Source: Algoriphagus machipongonensis
GTDB lineage: Bacteria; Bacteroidota; Bacteroidia; Cytophagales; Cyclobacteriaceae
Direction: 5' to 3'
NCBI RefSeq assembly: GCF_000166275.1
Contig: NZ_CM001023.1
Span: 868,001 to 932,000, forward strand
Length of the DNA: 64,000 nt
This document shows positions 24,590 to 32,949 of this stretch, one piece after another. The position numbers were made by a program, and so were the translations under genes. Within the stretch, counting starts at the first letter, position 1, and each line of letters begins with the position of its first letter. Under the pieces are notes generated by a model. That model saw only the letters and a program-made list of their open reading frames with translations, made no database searches and had not been told where the DNA came from.

Positions 24590-25486
24590 TTATTTTCTAT
24601 TTCCATACCAAACTCCTAGAATGACGGCTGCGATACCGATGTAATGGCCAAAAAGCAATACCTCACCATCCAAAACTCCCCAAATAATTGCTACAATAGG
24701 TATCAAATAGGTCACGGAACTGGCAAAAACCGGGGTAACTCTTTTGACCATCATGTTAAAAAGGATCAATGCCAAGGCTGTTCCCAATACTCCAAGCAAG
24801 GTCACATAGCCCAAAGCTTTCCAAGCACCGGGGACATTGGCTACTTTATAAGAAAAATCTGTTCCTAAAATCAAATAAAATAGCGCAACAGGTAATACCA
24901 GTAGTAATGAAATGGCTGTGATCTCGATAGGCTTCAGTAATTCAAATTTGAATTTGATGATGTTAAGGTTGAAGCCATAGCAAATACAGGCAAGGATGAC
25001 AAAGAGTGCATAGGTATTGATTCCTGCAAAAGAGGTTAGTCCAGCTCCTTCTTTTACTATTACTAGAATAAAAACTCCAATGAAAGCTATAGCCAGACCC
25101 AAGCCATTTCTTTTGGTAATTTTTGAACCGAAAAACAAGGCTCCAATCACCACTACTGCTAAGGGAGTCAAAGCATTCAGTACACCCGTCAAAGAACTGC
25201 TCAGCTGAGTTTGGGCTTTGGCAAAGAGGAAAGCCGGGATAAAGCTTCCGACCAATCCCACAATCACCAGATAAAAGAGCTGATGTTTATTCAGGTTTTT
25301 AAATCTTGGAAGTGAAAGAGGTAAAAGGAATGAGGCTGCAGCGACAATGCGATAAGCACCTACTTCTCCTGGTGTGAAAACTTCAAGACCTCTTTTGATC
25401 AAAATAAATGAACTTCCCCAAACCAAAGCCAATAAAATCAGCATTCCCCAATTTTTGAGAGAGTCGTCGTTTGTGATTTTTGACAT
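24590..25486 (-). CDS. EamA/DMT-family transporter
   Basis: The 298-aa protein has ten predicted membrane helices arranged as two EamA repeats. The first starts with ILLALVWGSSFILIKRGLEVF and the second with INTYALFVILACICYGFNLN. It ends with a short basic tail (YGNRK). The drug/metabolite transporter superfamily includes exporters of amino acids, nucleotides and other small molecules; nothing here fixes the substrate. It converges with the M23-like gene, with stop codons one base apart. It lies downstream of dusB, but a terminator separates them. Confidence 0.88.
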   Translation of the reverse strand: MSKITNDDSLKNWGMLILLALVWGSSFILIKRGLEVFTPGEVGAYRIVAAASFLLPLSLPRFKNLNKHQLFYLVIVGLVGSFIPAFLFAKAQTQLSSSLTGVLNALTPLAVVVIGALFFGSKITKRNGLGLAIAFIGVFILVIVKEGAGLTSFAGINTYALFVILACICYGFNLNIIKFKFELLKPIEITAISLLLVLPVALFYLILGTDFSYKVANVPGAWKALGYVTLLGVLGTALALILFNMMVKRVTPVFASSVTYLIPIVAIIWGVLDGEVLLFGHYIGIAAVILGVWYGNRK

Positions 25487-25551
25487 GAATTTATTGGCTA
25501 GGGTAGAGTCAATACAAAGGAACTAAAGGATCTGAAATATGGCGCTAAAAT

Positions 25552-25583
25552 AAAGGCTCCTAAAGTATTTTTAAGGAGCCTTT
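25552..25583 (-). terminator. Terminator after dusB
   Basis: A 10-bp stem AAAGGCTCCT/AGGAGCCTTT with a 12-nt loop is followed on the minus strand by a short T-rich run. It lies 13 bp beyond the dusB stop. Confidence 0.7.
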
Positions 25584-25595
25584 CAATTTTATTTA

Positions 25596-26585
25596 TTAAA
25601 AAACATGGTCGGCATATATGTCTGCTACTTGATCGAGTAAGCTGCAGACATGCTGATAACTATCGGCAGTGACCATTTCAGTCCTAATCGGCTTGAAATT
25701 GGGCATTCCACGGAAATAATTCGTGTAATGTCTTCTCATTTCCAGTATTCCCTGCTTTTCTCCTTTCCACTCTACCGAGAAGTCTAAGTGCTGCTTTGCA
25801 ACCGCTATTCTTTCTTCTATGGAAGGAGCTTCTAATTTTTCGCCAGTTGCCAGGAAATGTTTGATCTCGTTGAAAATCCAAGGGTACCCAATGGAAGCTC
25901 TTCCAATCATCATCCCGTCCACATTGTATTTGGTTTTGTATTCTAAGGCTTTTTCGGGCGAGTCAATATCTCCGTTTCCGAAGACTGGGATATGAAGTCT
26001 GGGGTTTTCTTTTACTAAATTTAAGTAAGACCAATCGGCTTCCCCTTTGTACATCTGCTTACGAGTACGTGCGTGGATGCTGATTGCTTGTATCCCTACG
26101 TCTTGGAGCCTCTCTGCCACTTCTACGATACGAATGGTATCGTTATCCCAACCCAACCTAGTTTTGACCGTGACGGGGATGTCTACTGCTTTTACTATCT
26201 CAGCAGTCATGGATACCATTTTATCTATGTCAAGTAAGATACCTGCACCAGCACCTTTACAAGCCACCTTGTTTACCGGACATCCATAATTAATATCCAA
26301 AATGTCTGGGCCAGCCTCCGCAGCAATAGCAGCTGCCTCTCGCATAGATTCAATGTCATTCCCGAAAATCTGTATCCCAATGGGTTTTTCGTAATCGTAT
26401 ATATCCAGTTTTTGGACACTTTTAGCCGCATCACGAATCAGCCCTTCGGAGCTGATAAATTCTGTGTACATCAGGTCTGCCCCATTTTGTTTGCACACCG
26501 CTCTAAAGGGCGGATCACTCACATCTTCCATGGGTGCCAGCAACAAGGGAAATTCCCCTAAATCCAACTTTCCTATCTTTACCAC
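25596..26585 (-). CDS. dusB: tRNA-dihydrouridine synthase
   Basis: The 329-aa FMN-dependent TIM-barrel enzyme has LLLAPMEDVSDPPFR at the N-terminus and DINYGCPVNKVACKGAGAGIL, which contains the catalytic Cys (about residue 100). VTVKTRLGWD, ISIHARTRKQMYKGEADW, VFGNGDIDSPEKA and MIGRASIGYPWIF follow. It reduces specific uridines in tRNA to dihydrouridine. The DusB subtype is the usual assignment for such sequences. The start codon is GTG; it is divergent from the CPBP gene with 38 bp between start codons. Confidence 0.92.
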   Translation of the reverse strand: MVKIGKLDLGEFPLLLAPMEDVSDPPFRAVCKQNGADLMYTEFISSEGLIRDAAKSVQKLDIYDYEKPIGIQIFGNDIESMREAAAIAAEAGPDILDINYGCPVNKVACKGAGAGILLDIDKMVSMTAEIVKAVDIPVTVKTRLGWDNDTIRIVEVAERLQDVGIQAISIHARTRKQMYKGEADWSYLNLVKENPRLHIPVFGNGDIDSPEKALEYKTKYNVDGMMIGRASIGYPWIFNEIKHFLATGEKLEAPSIEERIAVAKQHLDFSVEWKGEKQGILEMRRHYTNYFRGMPNFKPIRTEMVTADSYQHVCSLLDQVADIYADHVF

Positions 26586-26595
26586 TTCTGTATTA

Positions 26596-26603
26596 TAAAT
26601 TTG
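26596..26603 (+). promoter_or_regulatory. Bacteroidota -7 promoter box (TAAATTTG) for the CPBP-DUF2007-cdsA unit
   Basis: This exact TAnnTTTG match lies 20 bp before the ATG at 26624, in the short divergent gap with dusB. Confidence 0.5.
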
Positions 26604-26623
26604 CGCGTAAATTTACCTCAAAT

Positions 26624-27577
26624 ATGGAGATTTACGAAACCCACTCTGAAATAGCTCAACGAAAAAGCTGGCTTTTATCCCTGATAGTCATTGTTTTAGT
26701 AGCATTTGGAGTATTAATACTGCTTCAGGGAATAGCATTGGCTTTAGTGCCGATTCTATTTAATATCCCTGTTGAACAGCTTTTGGGCCTATTTAACGGG
26801 GATTTGGATGTGCCAAATGGAAGAATGGCCATGTTATTTGTCCAAGGATTAGGATCTGGCTTAGGATTCTGGCTTGCTGCTTGGATCATTACTAATTTTA
26901 TTGAAAAAGCAAACCTTCATTGGGATGTTCAAATCTCAAGGTTTCAATGGAAAGCCTTGGCGGTAGTATTGATTGCTACAACTGGTGGCATGCTTTTCAA
27001 TTCACTCCTGATTTTTTTTAATTCCAATCTGGCTTTACCGGAATTTATGTCAGAAGTGGAAAACTGGATGCGATCCATGGAAGATCAAATGATGGAGTTG
27101 ACGAAATACCTGACAGACTTCCAGACTATTCCTGAGTTAATAGCAGGTATTTTTGTGATAGGGATATTGGCAGGAATAGGAGAAGAAATGTTTTTTAGAG
27201 GATTACTTCAGCCCAAAATGCATCAATACTTTAAGTCTGGGCATTTAGGGATTTGGGTTACGGCCATTATATTTTCCTCTATTCACTTCCAGTTCTTTGG
27301 CTTTTTGCCACGAGTATTTTTAGGAGCAATATTTGGGTATATGTATTTGTACAGCGGTAGTCTCCTATATCCAATTCTGGGTCATATTTTTAATAATACC
27401 TTTACCGTGATCATGGTATATATGGCTAAGCAAGGGATGATAGATTTTGATCTGGAGTCTACGGATGAGGTTTCATATGTTGCTTCATTACTTGGCTTAT
27501 TGGTTCTTGTTGCAGGAATCTATTACCTTAAGAAAATGAAAATTCCCAAAGATGGAAAACTGGATCAAAGTATTTGA
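26624..27577 (+). CDS. CPBP-family intramembrane glutamic endopeptidase
   Basis: The 317-aa membrane protein has about seven helices. The ABI/CPBP core is present: GIGEEMFFRGLLQPKM (the EExxxR motif, about residue 190), then SSIHFQFFGFLPRVFLGAIFGY and ILGHIFNNTF, which supply the remaining conserved His and Asn. Relatives include CAAX prenyl endopeptidases; bacterial roles are mostly unknown. An ATG further upstream (26534) would add 30 residues that overlap dusB and lie ahead of the -7 box, so I chose 26624. The 3' end overlaps the DUF2007 gene by 26 bp. Confidence 0.88.
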   Translation: MEIYETHSEIAQRKSWLLSLIVIVLVAFGVLILLQGIALALVPILFNIPVEQLLGLFNGDLDVPNGRMAMLFVQGLGSGLGFWLAAWIITNFIEKANLHWDVQISRFQWKALAVVLIATTGGMLFNSLLIFFNSNLALPEFMSEVENWMRSMEDQMMELTKYLTDFQTIPELIAGIFVIGILAGIGEEMFFRGLLQPKMHQYFKSGHLGIWVTAIIFSSIHFQFFGFLPRVFLGAIFGYMYLYSGSLLYPILGHIFNNTFTVIMVYMAKQGMIDFDLESTDEVSYVASLLGLLVLVAGIYYLKKMKIPKDGKLDQSI

Positions 27578-27758
27578 AAGTGACGTGCAGATTAGAGCAG
27601 AAATTGTGAAGGGAGTATTAGAAGAAAATCAAATTAATGCAGTGGTTTTAAATAAGAAAGAAACGGTCTATCATGTGTTTGGGACCTATGAGGTGTTGGT
27701 ACAGAGAGAAGATTTACTGCTAGCCACCAATATTATCCAAAATGAGATCTCGTTTTAA
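27552..27758 (+). CDS. DUF2007 (putative signal-transducing) protein
   Basis: This 68-aa protein matches the DUF2007 pattern: WIKVFESDVQIRAEIVKGVL at the N-terminus and YEVLVQREDLLLATNII near the end, a ferredoxin-like small domain. These proteins are often encoded next to membrane enzymes. The molecular role is unknown. It is embedded between the CPBP gene (26-bp overlap) and cdsA (17-bp overlap), which supports real translation. Confidence 0.8.
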   Translation: MENWIKVFESDVQIRAEIVKGVLEENQINAVVLNKKETVYHVFGTYEVLVQREDLLLATNIIQNEISF

Positions 27759-28581
27759 CATCAATAATTACAGTAACCTTGGACAAAGAGCCATCACCGC
27801 ATTTATTGGTGCTTTAGTAGTAGTTCTTGGTTGTATTTATTCAGATTGGACCTACTTTTTAGTTTTTGCTGTCATTCTGGGATTCTCTCAAATGGAGTTT
27901 TATAAACTTTCAGGTTTGGATGGAATGCTGCCTTTGAAAAGTTTCGGAACGTTCCTGGGTTTATTGATTTTTACTTTGACCTTCTTGATAGAAAAAGAGC
28001 AGTTTAGGCAGGAATATCTTTTCCTGATGTTTCCTTTGGCTTCTTTGACTTTCTTTATCAAGCTATATCGAAAGACGGATAAAAAACCATTTACCGGTGT
28101 TGCTTATACCTTTTTGGGTATTTTTTATGTAGCGGTGCCTTTTTCATTATTAAACCTAGCAGTGTTTTCTGTGGGTGATATTTACCATTATGAAATATTG
28201 ATTGGCTGTCTATTAATCCTGTGGGCATGCGATACTGGGGCCTATTTTGCCGGAACAAAATTTGGTAAAACCAAGTTGTTTGAACGAGTGTCACCTAAGA
28301 AGTCTTGGGAAGGATTTTTAGGTGGGGCTTTTTCAGCGATTGCGGTTGCATTTGTACTGACCCGATACTTTCACGTGATTGAAGATTGGAAGTGGCTGGT
28401 GATAGCTGGGATTATCATTATTGCAGGGACTTATGGAGATTTGATAGAGTCTTTATTTAAGCGATCTATCGAGATTAAGGATAGCGGACAAATCCTTCCT
28501 GGACATGGAGGTTTTATGGATAGATTTGATGGTTTGTTGCTTTCTGCTCCATTTATTACTGCTTTCTTGAAAATATTCTGA
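27742..28581 (+). CDS. cdsA: Phosphatidate cytidylyltransferase
   Basis: The 279-aa integral membrane enzyme has about eight helices. The C-terminal CdsA signature is present as SLFKRSIEIKDSGQ followed by PGHGGFMDRFDGLL, and the earlier KKSWEGFLGG segment is also conserved. It makes CDP-diacylglycerol from phosphatidate and CTP, the branch point of phospholipid synthesis. psd, acting later in the same pathway, is encoded two genes downstream. It overlaps the DUF2007 gene by 17 bp. Confidence 0.95.
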   Translation: MRSRFNINNYSNLGQRAITAFIGALVVVLGCIYSDWTYFLVFAVILGFSQMEFYKLSGLDGMLPLKSFGTFLGLLIFTLTFLIEKEQFRQEYLFLMFPLASLTFFIKLYRKTDKKPFTGVAYTFLGIFYVAVPFSLLNLAVFSVGDIYHYEILIGCLLILWACDTGAYFAGTKFGKTKLFERVSPKKSWEGFLGGAFSAIAVAFVLTRYFHVIEDWKWLVIAGIIIIAGTYGDLIESLFKRSIEIKDSGQILPGHGGFMDRFDGLLLSAPFITAFLKIF

Positions 28582-28610
28582 TTCCTGCCTTCGTATCCTG
28601 AAAATCTACG

Positions 28611-28618
28611 TAATTTTG
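28611..28618 (+). promoter_or_regulatory. Bacteroidota -7 promoter box (TAATTTTG) for gdh
   Basis: This exact TAnnTTTG match lies 33 bp before the ATG at 28652. Confidence 0.55.
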
Positions 28619-28651
28619 CGTCGAATTTGATATTCTAAATAAAAACCCAAT

Positions 28652-29929
28652 ATGGCTTATATCGAACCGGCTCCTATAGTGGATAAAGAAAATCCGCTGG
28701 AGTCAATGATGGAGAGATTTAACATTGCCGCAGAGAAGCTTGGTCTTTCAGATGAAGTGTATAGCGTCTTAAAAAATCCCGCAAAACAAGTGATCGTTTC
28801 CTTGCCGATTACCATGGATAATGGTAAGATTCAGGTTTTCGAGGGGATCAGAGTAATTCATTCAAACATTCTTGGACCTGCCAAAGGAGGAATTCGTTTT
28901 GCTCCGGATGTTCATTTGGACGAGGTGAAAGCCCTTGCCGCATGGATGACATGGAAATGTGCTGTAGTGGATATCCCTTATGGCGGAGGAAAAGGAGGGG
29001 TTCGATGTAACCCAAGACAAATGTCCAAAGGTGAGATAGAGCGTTTAGTACGTGCTTATACCTTGGCAATGATTGATGTATTCGGTCCGGATAAAGATAT
29101 TCCTGCTCCGGATATGGGGACAGGACCAAGAGAAATGGCTTGGCTGATGGATGAGTATTCCAAAGCGCAGGGAATGACGGTCAATGCAGTAGTAACCGGA
29201 AAGCCTTTGGTTTTAGGAGGATCGTTAGGAAGAACAGAAGCGACGGGTCGTGGGGTGATGGTTTCTGCTTTGGCAGCAATGCAAAAATTAAAAATCAATC
29301 CTTTCCAGGCAACCTGCGCAGTTCAGGGTTTTGGTAATGTGGGCTCTTGGGCTGCAATGCTTTTAGAAGAACGTGGGCTTAAAATTGTTTCGGTTTCTGA
29401 TATTTCTGGTGCTTATTACAATAGCAATGGAATCAATATTCAAGAGGCTGTCGCTTATAGAGATAATAATAATGGCACCTTGGAAGGTTTTAAGGGAGCT
29501 GAAAAATTATCAGATCCATCAGAACTACTGCTTTTGGAAGTAGATGTACTTGTCCCAGCAGCGGTAGAAGATGTGATTACCATTCATAATGTAGATAAGA
29601 TCAAGGCAAAGCTAATTGTGGAAGGGGCCAATGGACCTACTTCTGCCAAGGCGGATGCGATAATCAATGAAAAAGGAATTATGGCTGTGCCGGATATTTT
29701 GGCCAACGCTGGTGGAGTTACGGTTTCTTACTTTGAGTGGGTCCAAAACCGTTTAGGTTATAAATGGACTGCGGACCGTGTCAATAGAAGATCAGACCGT
29801 ATCATGAAAGATGCTTTCGATCATGTGTATCAGGCTTCTCAGAAGTATGATGTTCCCATGAGAATTGCAGCTTATATCGTCGCAATTGATAAAGTTGCGA
29901 AAACTTATACCTATCGTGGAGGTTTCTAA
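28652..29929 (+). CDS. gdhA: Glu/Leu/Phe/Val-type glutamate dehydrogenase
   Basis: The 425-aa enzyme has the dimerisation and catalytic domain with GPAKGGIRFAPDVHLDEVKA, catalytic Lys in WKCAVVDIPYGGGKGGV, and PAPDMGTGPREMAW. The Rossmann domain follows, with VQGFGNVGSWAA and VEGANGPTSAKADAII. It interconverts glutamate with 2-oxoglutarate and ammonia. The substrate could also be a branched-chain amino acid, but length and motifs favour glutamate. It has its own promoter, and a hairpin terminator lies 34 bp after the stop. 2-oxoglutarate is also the substrate of the suc cluster in this window. Confidence 0.92.
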   Translation: MAYIEPAPIVDKENPLESMMERFNIAAEKLGLSDEVYSVLKNPAKQVIVSLPITMDNGKIQVFEGIRVIHSNILGPAKGGIRFAPDVHLDEVKALAAWMTWKCAVVDIPYGGGKGGVRCNPRQMSKGEIERLVRAYTLAMIDVFGPDKDIPAPDMGTGPREMAWLMDEYSKAQGMTVNAVVTGKPLVLGGSLGRTEATGRGVMVSALAAMQKLKINPFQATCAVQGFGNVGSWAAMLLEERGLKIVSVSDISGAYYNSNGINIQEAVAYRDNNNGTLEGFKGAEKLSDPSELLLLEVDVLVPAAVEDVITIHNVDKIKAKLIVEGANGPTSAKADAIINEKGIMAVPDILANAGGVTVSYFEWVQNRLGYKWTADRVNRRSDRIMKDAFDHVYQASQKYDVPMRIAAYIVAIDKVAKTYTYRGGF

Positions 29930-29954
29930 TATTTAATCAATCGATAGAATAACG

Positions 29955-29962
29955 TATCTTTG
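29955..29962 (+). promoter_or_regulatory. Bacteroidota -7 box (TATCTTTG) upstream of a hairpin and psd
   Basis: This exact TAnnTTTG match lies directly before the gdh terminator hairpin and 39 bp before the psd ATG. Confidence 0.4.
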
Positions 29963-29963
29963 A

Positions 29964-29989
29964 GGCGTGGATCGATATCCACGCCTTTT
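29964..29989 (+). terminator. Hairpin terminator between gdh and psd
   Basis: A perfect 9-bp stem GGCGTGGAT/ATCCACGCC with a 4-nt loop is followed by TTTT. It ends 12 bp before the psd ATG and sits downstream of a -7 box. Confidence 0.65.
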
Positions 29990-30001
29990 ATTTGACCCGA
30001 T

Positions 30002-30664
30002 ATGACAATACACAGAGAAGGAAGAGTTTTGCTGTTTTGGATGATGATCATCCTCGTGGCATTGAATTACCTGCTTTACTATTTTCTCCCTGAGCAATCT
30101 TTATTATTAAATATATCCATGCTAGGGAGTATCATTATCTACCTTTTGGTACTTCAGTTTTTTAGAAACCCTGTGTTTCCTTTACCCAACGAAGATGGAG
30201 TGGTCTTTGCTCCTGCGGATGGGAAAGTAGTAGTGATTGAAGAAGCCTTTGAGGATGAATACTTAAAAGAAAAGAGAATTCAAGTTTCCATTTTTATGTC
30301 TCCGATCAACGTTCATATCAATCGTTCTCCGATCAAAGGAGTGGTTGATTTTTTTCAATATCACCCTGGGAAATACCTTGTTGCATGGCACCCAAAGTCA
30401 AGTACCGAAAATGAACGTACGACCATGGTCTTGAGAAACGAACAAGGAACCAAAATCTTGGTTAGACAGATTGCTGGTGCTGTAGCGAGAAGAATCAAAT
30501 GGTATGTGAAGGAAGGTTCTGAGTTAGATCAAGGAGGAGAGTTTGGTTTTATAAAATTCGGATCCAGAGTAGATTTATTTCTCCCTTTGGATGCTGAGAT
30601 ATTAGTAGACTTAGAGCAAAAAACCAAAGGAGCCAGAACCCCTATTGCAAGATTGAAAAGTTAA
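30002..30664 (+). CDS. psd: Phosphatidylserine decarboxylase, short (PSD-like) form
   Basis: At 220 aa this is the compact archaeal/Bacteroidota-type PSD, with two N-terminal membrane helices. VFAPADGKVVVIEE, IFMSPINVHINRSPI (conserved His), RQIAGAVARRI and FGFIKFGSRVDLFLP follow. The GS in that last motif is the self-cleavage site that yields the pyruvoyl cofactor. It makes phosphatidylethanolamine from phosphatidylserine. The upstream pathway enzyme cdsA lies two genes before; pss is not in the window. Confidence 0.93.
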   Translation: MTIHREGRVLLFWMMIILVALNYLLYYFLPEQSLLLNISMLGSIIIYLLVLQFFRNPVFPLPNEDGVVFAPADGKVVVIEEAFEDEYLKEKRIQVSIFMSPINVHINRSPIKGVVDFFQYHPGKYLVAWHPKSSTENERTTMVLRNEQGTKILVRQIAGAVARRIKWYVKEGSELDQGGEFGFIKFGSRVDLFLPLDAEILVDLEQKTKGARTPIARLKS

Positions 30665-30732
30665 AAGTTAGTTGAGTTGTAGCGTTCGGTTTAAGCTATT
30701 CGTTTTGTCTATGACTTAACTGAGCTATAACC

Positions 30733-31233
30733 ATGAAATATCTTTCTTTTCTATTTCTGATTTTCCTTTCCTTAACTTTTTTATCCTGTAATGATGAGGA
30801 TAATCTTCCTATCCAATTATCAGGAGTATGGGAGGAACGTAAATATGTGGATTCAGTAGATTTTTGGGTGGTAAATACCTTGGAATTTAAAAATGATTCT
30901 GAATTTCAGTTCAGGACTACGGTAAGAGAAACTGAAACAGGGAATGATTTAGGGTATCGGTTCTATTATGATGATACCTACGATTGGGATGGCAAGACTT
31001 TTAATTATTCCCCGGATATGGCCTTCTGGATTGATTATCGAGAGGAAAAATTTTATACAAAAAAGGAAGATTTGAAAGCTGGGGTCATTGATTTTGTCAG
31101 TTGGCCTTCAGCGAATATTACATTTGTTGAGGGTAATTCTAAGTTGATTTTCCAAAATATTTGTACTTCAACTAACGCTGATTATTGTGAGAATGCTCAA
31201 TACCCAGAACGTGAATATATTCGGGTCAATTAA
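30733..31233 (+). CDS. Hypothetical lipoprotein, 166 aa
   Basis: The lipobox is FLSC with Cys at residue 19, followed by acidic NDEDN, the type of sequence that exports lipoproteins to the surface in Bacteroidota. The rest suggests a small beta-barrel: LSGVWEERKYVDS opens it, as in lipocalin-like domains, and many alternating strands follow. No catalytic motif is seen. The gene ends tail-to-tail with a minus-strand gene, both stop codons sharing the bases TTAA. No promoter match was found. Confidence 0.65.
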   Translation: MKYLSFLFLIFLSLTFLSCNDEDNLPIQLSGVWEERKYVDSVDFWVVNTLEFKNDSEFQFRTTVRETETGNDLGYRFYYDDTYDWDGKTFNYSPDMAFWIDYREEKFYTKKEDLKAGVIDFVSWPSANITFVEGNSKLIFQNICTSTNADYCENAQYPEREYIRVN

Positions 31234-31700
31234 GATTTTTTCATTCTATAAATCCAAAAACCCAGCCCTAAAGTAGTCAGGAAAAAAATTGTAGTGGTCC
31301 ATTCAAAGGTCCTACGAGTGCTTAGCATGTCCTCGATATTTTTGTCCCGTTCAGCAAGTGCTCTTTTCAGCGACTGAACATCCTGTTCGAGTTTTAAGGT
31401 GATCGCTTTATAATCGTCTCCTGTTTGTGTGGCTACTGTGGTCTCTATATCGCCAATCATCCTAAGCTCATCCATGATCAGGTTATCCTTGGCTAAAATT
31501 CTTTCCAGCCATTCATTGGTTTTGATCATGTCTTTTTTCGTTCTATTCCCAAAAATGCCTGATTTTTCAGTTTCAGAACGCTTCCATTCCGCGGTCAAGG
31601 CATCCCGCTCTTGAACCAGTTTTTCGAGCTTGGCTTGGCCAGCCTCCGAAAACTGTGGAGGAAGTATATTGAGAAATAGAAGGAAGAGTCCGAAAATCAT
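31230..31700 (-). CDS. Coiled-coil, C-terminally membrane-anchored protein (paralog B)
   Basis: The 156-aa protein has an N-terminal hydrophobic stretch (1-18), then charged helical coiled-coil (about 20-125) and one membrane helix near 130-150 with a short basic tail (RMKKS). It is clearly related to the preceding gene. Shared positions include L-x-QER near the start, IFG, ILxKDN, DYKxITL or NYKTITL, EQDxQxLKxALA, and a hydrophobic end after F-E. The ATG overlaps the paralog's stop by 4 bp, indicating a tandem duplication and coupled translation. I do not recognise the family. Confidence 0.65.
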   Translation of the reverse strand: MIFGLFLLFLNILPPQFSEAGQAKLEKLVQERDALTAEWKRSETEKSGIFGNRTKKDMIKTNEWLERILAKDNLIMDELRMIGDIETTVATQTGDDYKAITLKLEQDVQSLKRALAERDKNIEDMLSTRRTFEWTTTIFFLTTLGLGFWIYRMKKS

Positions 31701-32209
31701 TTCTTTTCTGTGAGGATTGGGATGAAGTTAACGATTTTAGGCATTTCGAATGCCACTCTTTCTTTGACAAAAAGCCAACCAAAAATCATGGTTCCCACGA
31801 AAAAAATCAAAGATGCCAATTCAAACTTTCTTTTTTCCAGTTGACTTGCTCTCACCTCGTATCCTTTTTGTGCCAGTGCATTTTTAAGTTTTTGGATATC
31901 TTGCTCTTGAGAAAGTGTAATGGTTTTATAATTTTCATTCTCAGAAATTACAGCCGATTGATCTATTCTGTCTTGAAGCTGAAGTTTTTGAATGATTGCA
32001 TTGTCCTTCTCAAGAATTCTCATCGCCAACTGATATTCAGAAGTAGGTCTTCCTTCAAGTGAGACTCCAAATATAGTTGCCTTCTGCGTTTTTTCACTTT
32101 GGAGATTTTGAATCAAATGTAGACGTTCTTGCATCAATTGATCAATAGAACCTTGAGCAAAAATTTGTAGGGGGAGTAATAATAGCCAGGTAAATAAAAT
32201 CGCTTTCAT
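31697..32209 (-). CDS. Coiled-coil, C-terminally membrane-anchored protein (paralog A)
   Basis: The 170-aa protein has a signal-like N-terminus (1-18, ending IFAQG) and a long charged coiled-coil (about 20-125). A membrane helix near 130-150 (FELASLIFFVGTMIFGW) precedes a 20-residue tail. It is the upstream member of the tandem pair. Conserved with its neighbour are LMQERLHLI, KATIFG, ILEKDNAI, YKTITLSQEQDIQKLKNALA and the F-E before the last helix. The orientation suggests a mainly periplasmic coiled-coil held by its C-terminus. The function is unknown. Confidence 0.65.
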   Translation of the reverse strand: MKAILFTWLLLLPLQIFAQGSIDQLMQERLHLIQNLQSEKTQKATIFGVSLEGRPTSEYQLAMRILEKDNAIIQKLQLQDRIDQSAVISENENYKTITLSQEQDIQKLKNALAQKGYEVRASQLEKRKFELASLIFFVGTMIFGWLFVKERVAFEMPKIVNFIPILTEKK

Positions 32210-32265
32210 AAAATTAAGGTTGGTTGTGCCAAACCATAATCCAAAGCTTATTCCAAAATCCGAGA

Positions 32266-32949
32266 TTATTTTTTCCAGCCTCTCGTCATTTCTTTTTTTC
32301 CAGGAGGTCCAGGAAGAGTTTCTACCTCAAATCCGAGATCTTTTAAATCCCGCTTAAGTTGACCTTGTGCACAATAGGTAGTGAATAATCCACCGGGTGT
32401 CATTGCGTCATAAACCTTGCTCAGGAGCGGTTTTGCCCATAATTCAGGTTGTTTGCTTGGAGCAAAAGCATCAAAAAACACCACGTCAGATGGATAAAGT
32501 ATCACATCTTCTAGCGTAGCAATTTCCTTTTTCATGTTAAAATATTCTGAAACTACTTCGCCTTTATTCCATTCCATTTTATGTAACCTTTGTAAATAGG
32601 GTTTGTAATGAAAAATGGCATCGTCTATATCTCCGTAGTTTAACTGAGAATAAATTTCCTCAGAAAGTGGAAAGGGCTCAATGCTATGATAAAGTACAGG
32701 AATCTGATTTTGCTCTGCCCAAACCAGAGTTAACCAAGCGTTTAATCCTGTTCCAAAACCTACCTCAAAAATCCTGATAGGTTTTTTCTTAGGGTTGTTC
32801 ATTAACCATGAATCCAATCCATAAAGCATAAATACATGGATGGACTCTTTAAAAGCACCATGAAAACTATGGTAAGTCTCTTTCAACCCTTCATGGTAGA
32901 GTGAATGAGAGCCATCTTCTGTGGTGATGATTTTTAATTGTTCCTTCAT
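32266..32949 (-). CDS. mnmD: tRNA mnm5s2U34 methyltransferase MnmD-like
   Basis: The 227-aa Rossmann-fold methyltransferase of the MnmC N-terminal family (DUF752) has FEVGFGTGLNAWLTL as the SAM loop. VVFFDAFAPSKQPELWAKPLL and the C-terminal GGLFTTYCAQGQLKRDLK, then LPGPPGKKEMTRGWKK, are family hallmarks. It methylates 5-aminomethyl-2-thiouridine at the tRNA wobble position. It lacks the FAD-dependent MnmC oxidase half, as is common outside proteobacteria. It overlaps ispF by 4 bp. Confidence 0.9.
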   Translation of the reverse strand: MKEQLKIITTEDGSHSLYHEGLKETYHSFHGAFKESIHVFMLYGLDSWLMNNPKKKPIRIFEVGFGTGLNAWLTLVWAEQNQIPVLYHSIEPFPLSEEIYSQLNYGDIDDAIFHYKPYLQRLHKMEWNKGEVVSEYFNMKKEIATLEDVILYPSDVVFFDAFAPSKQPELWAKPLLSKVYDAMTPGGLFTTYCAQGQLKRDLKDLGFEVETLPGPPGKKEMTRGWKK

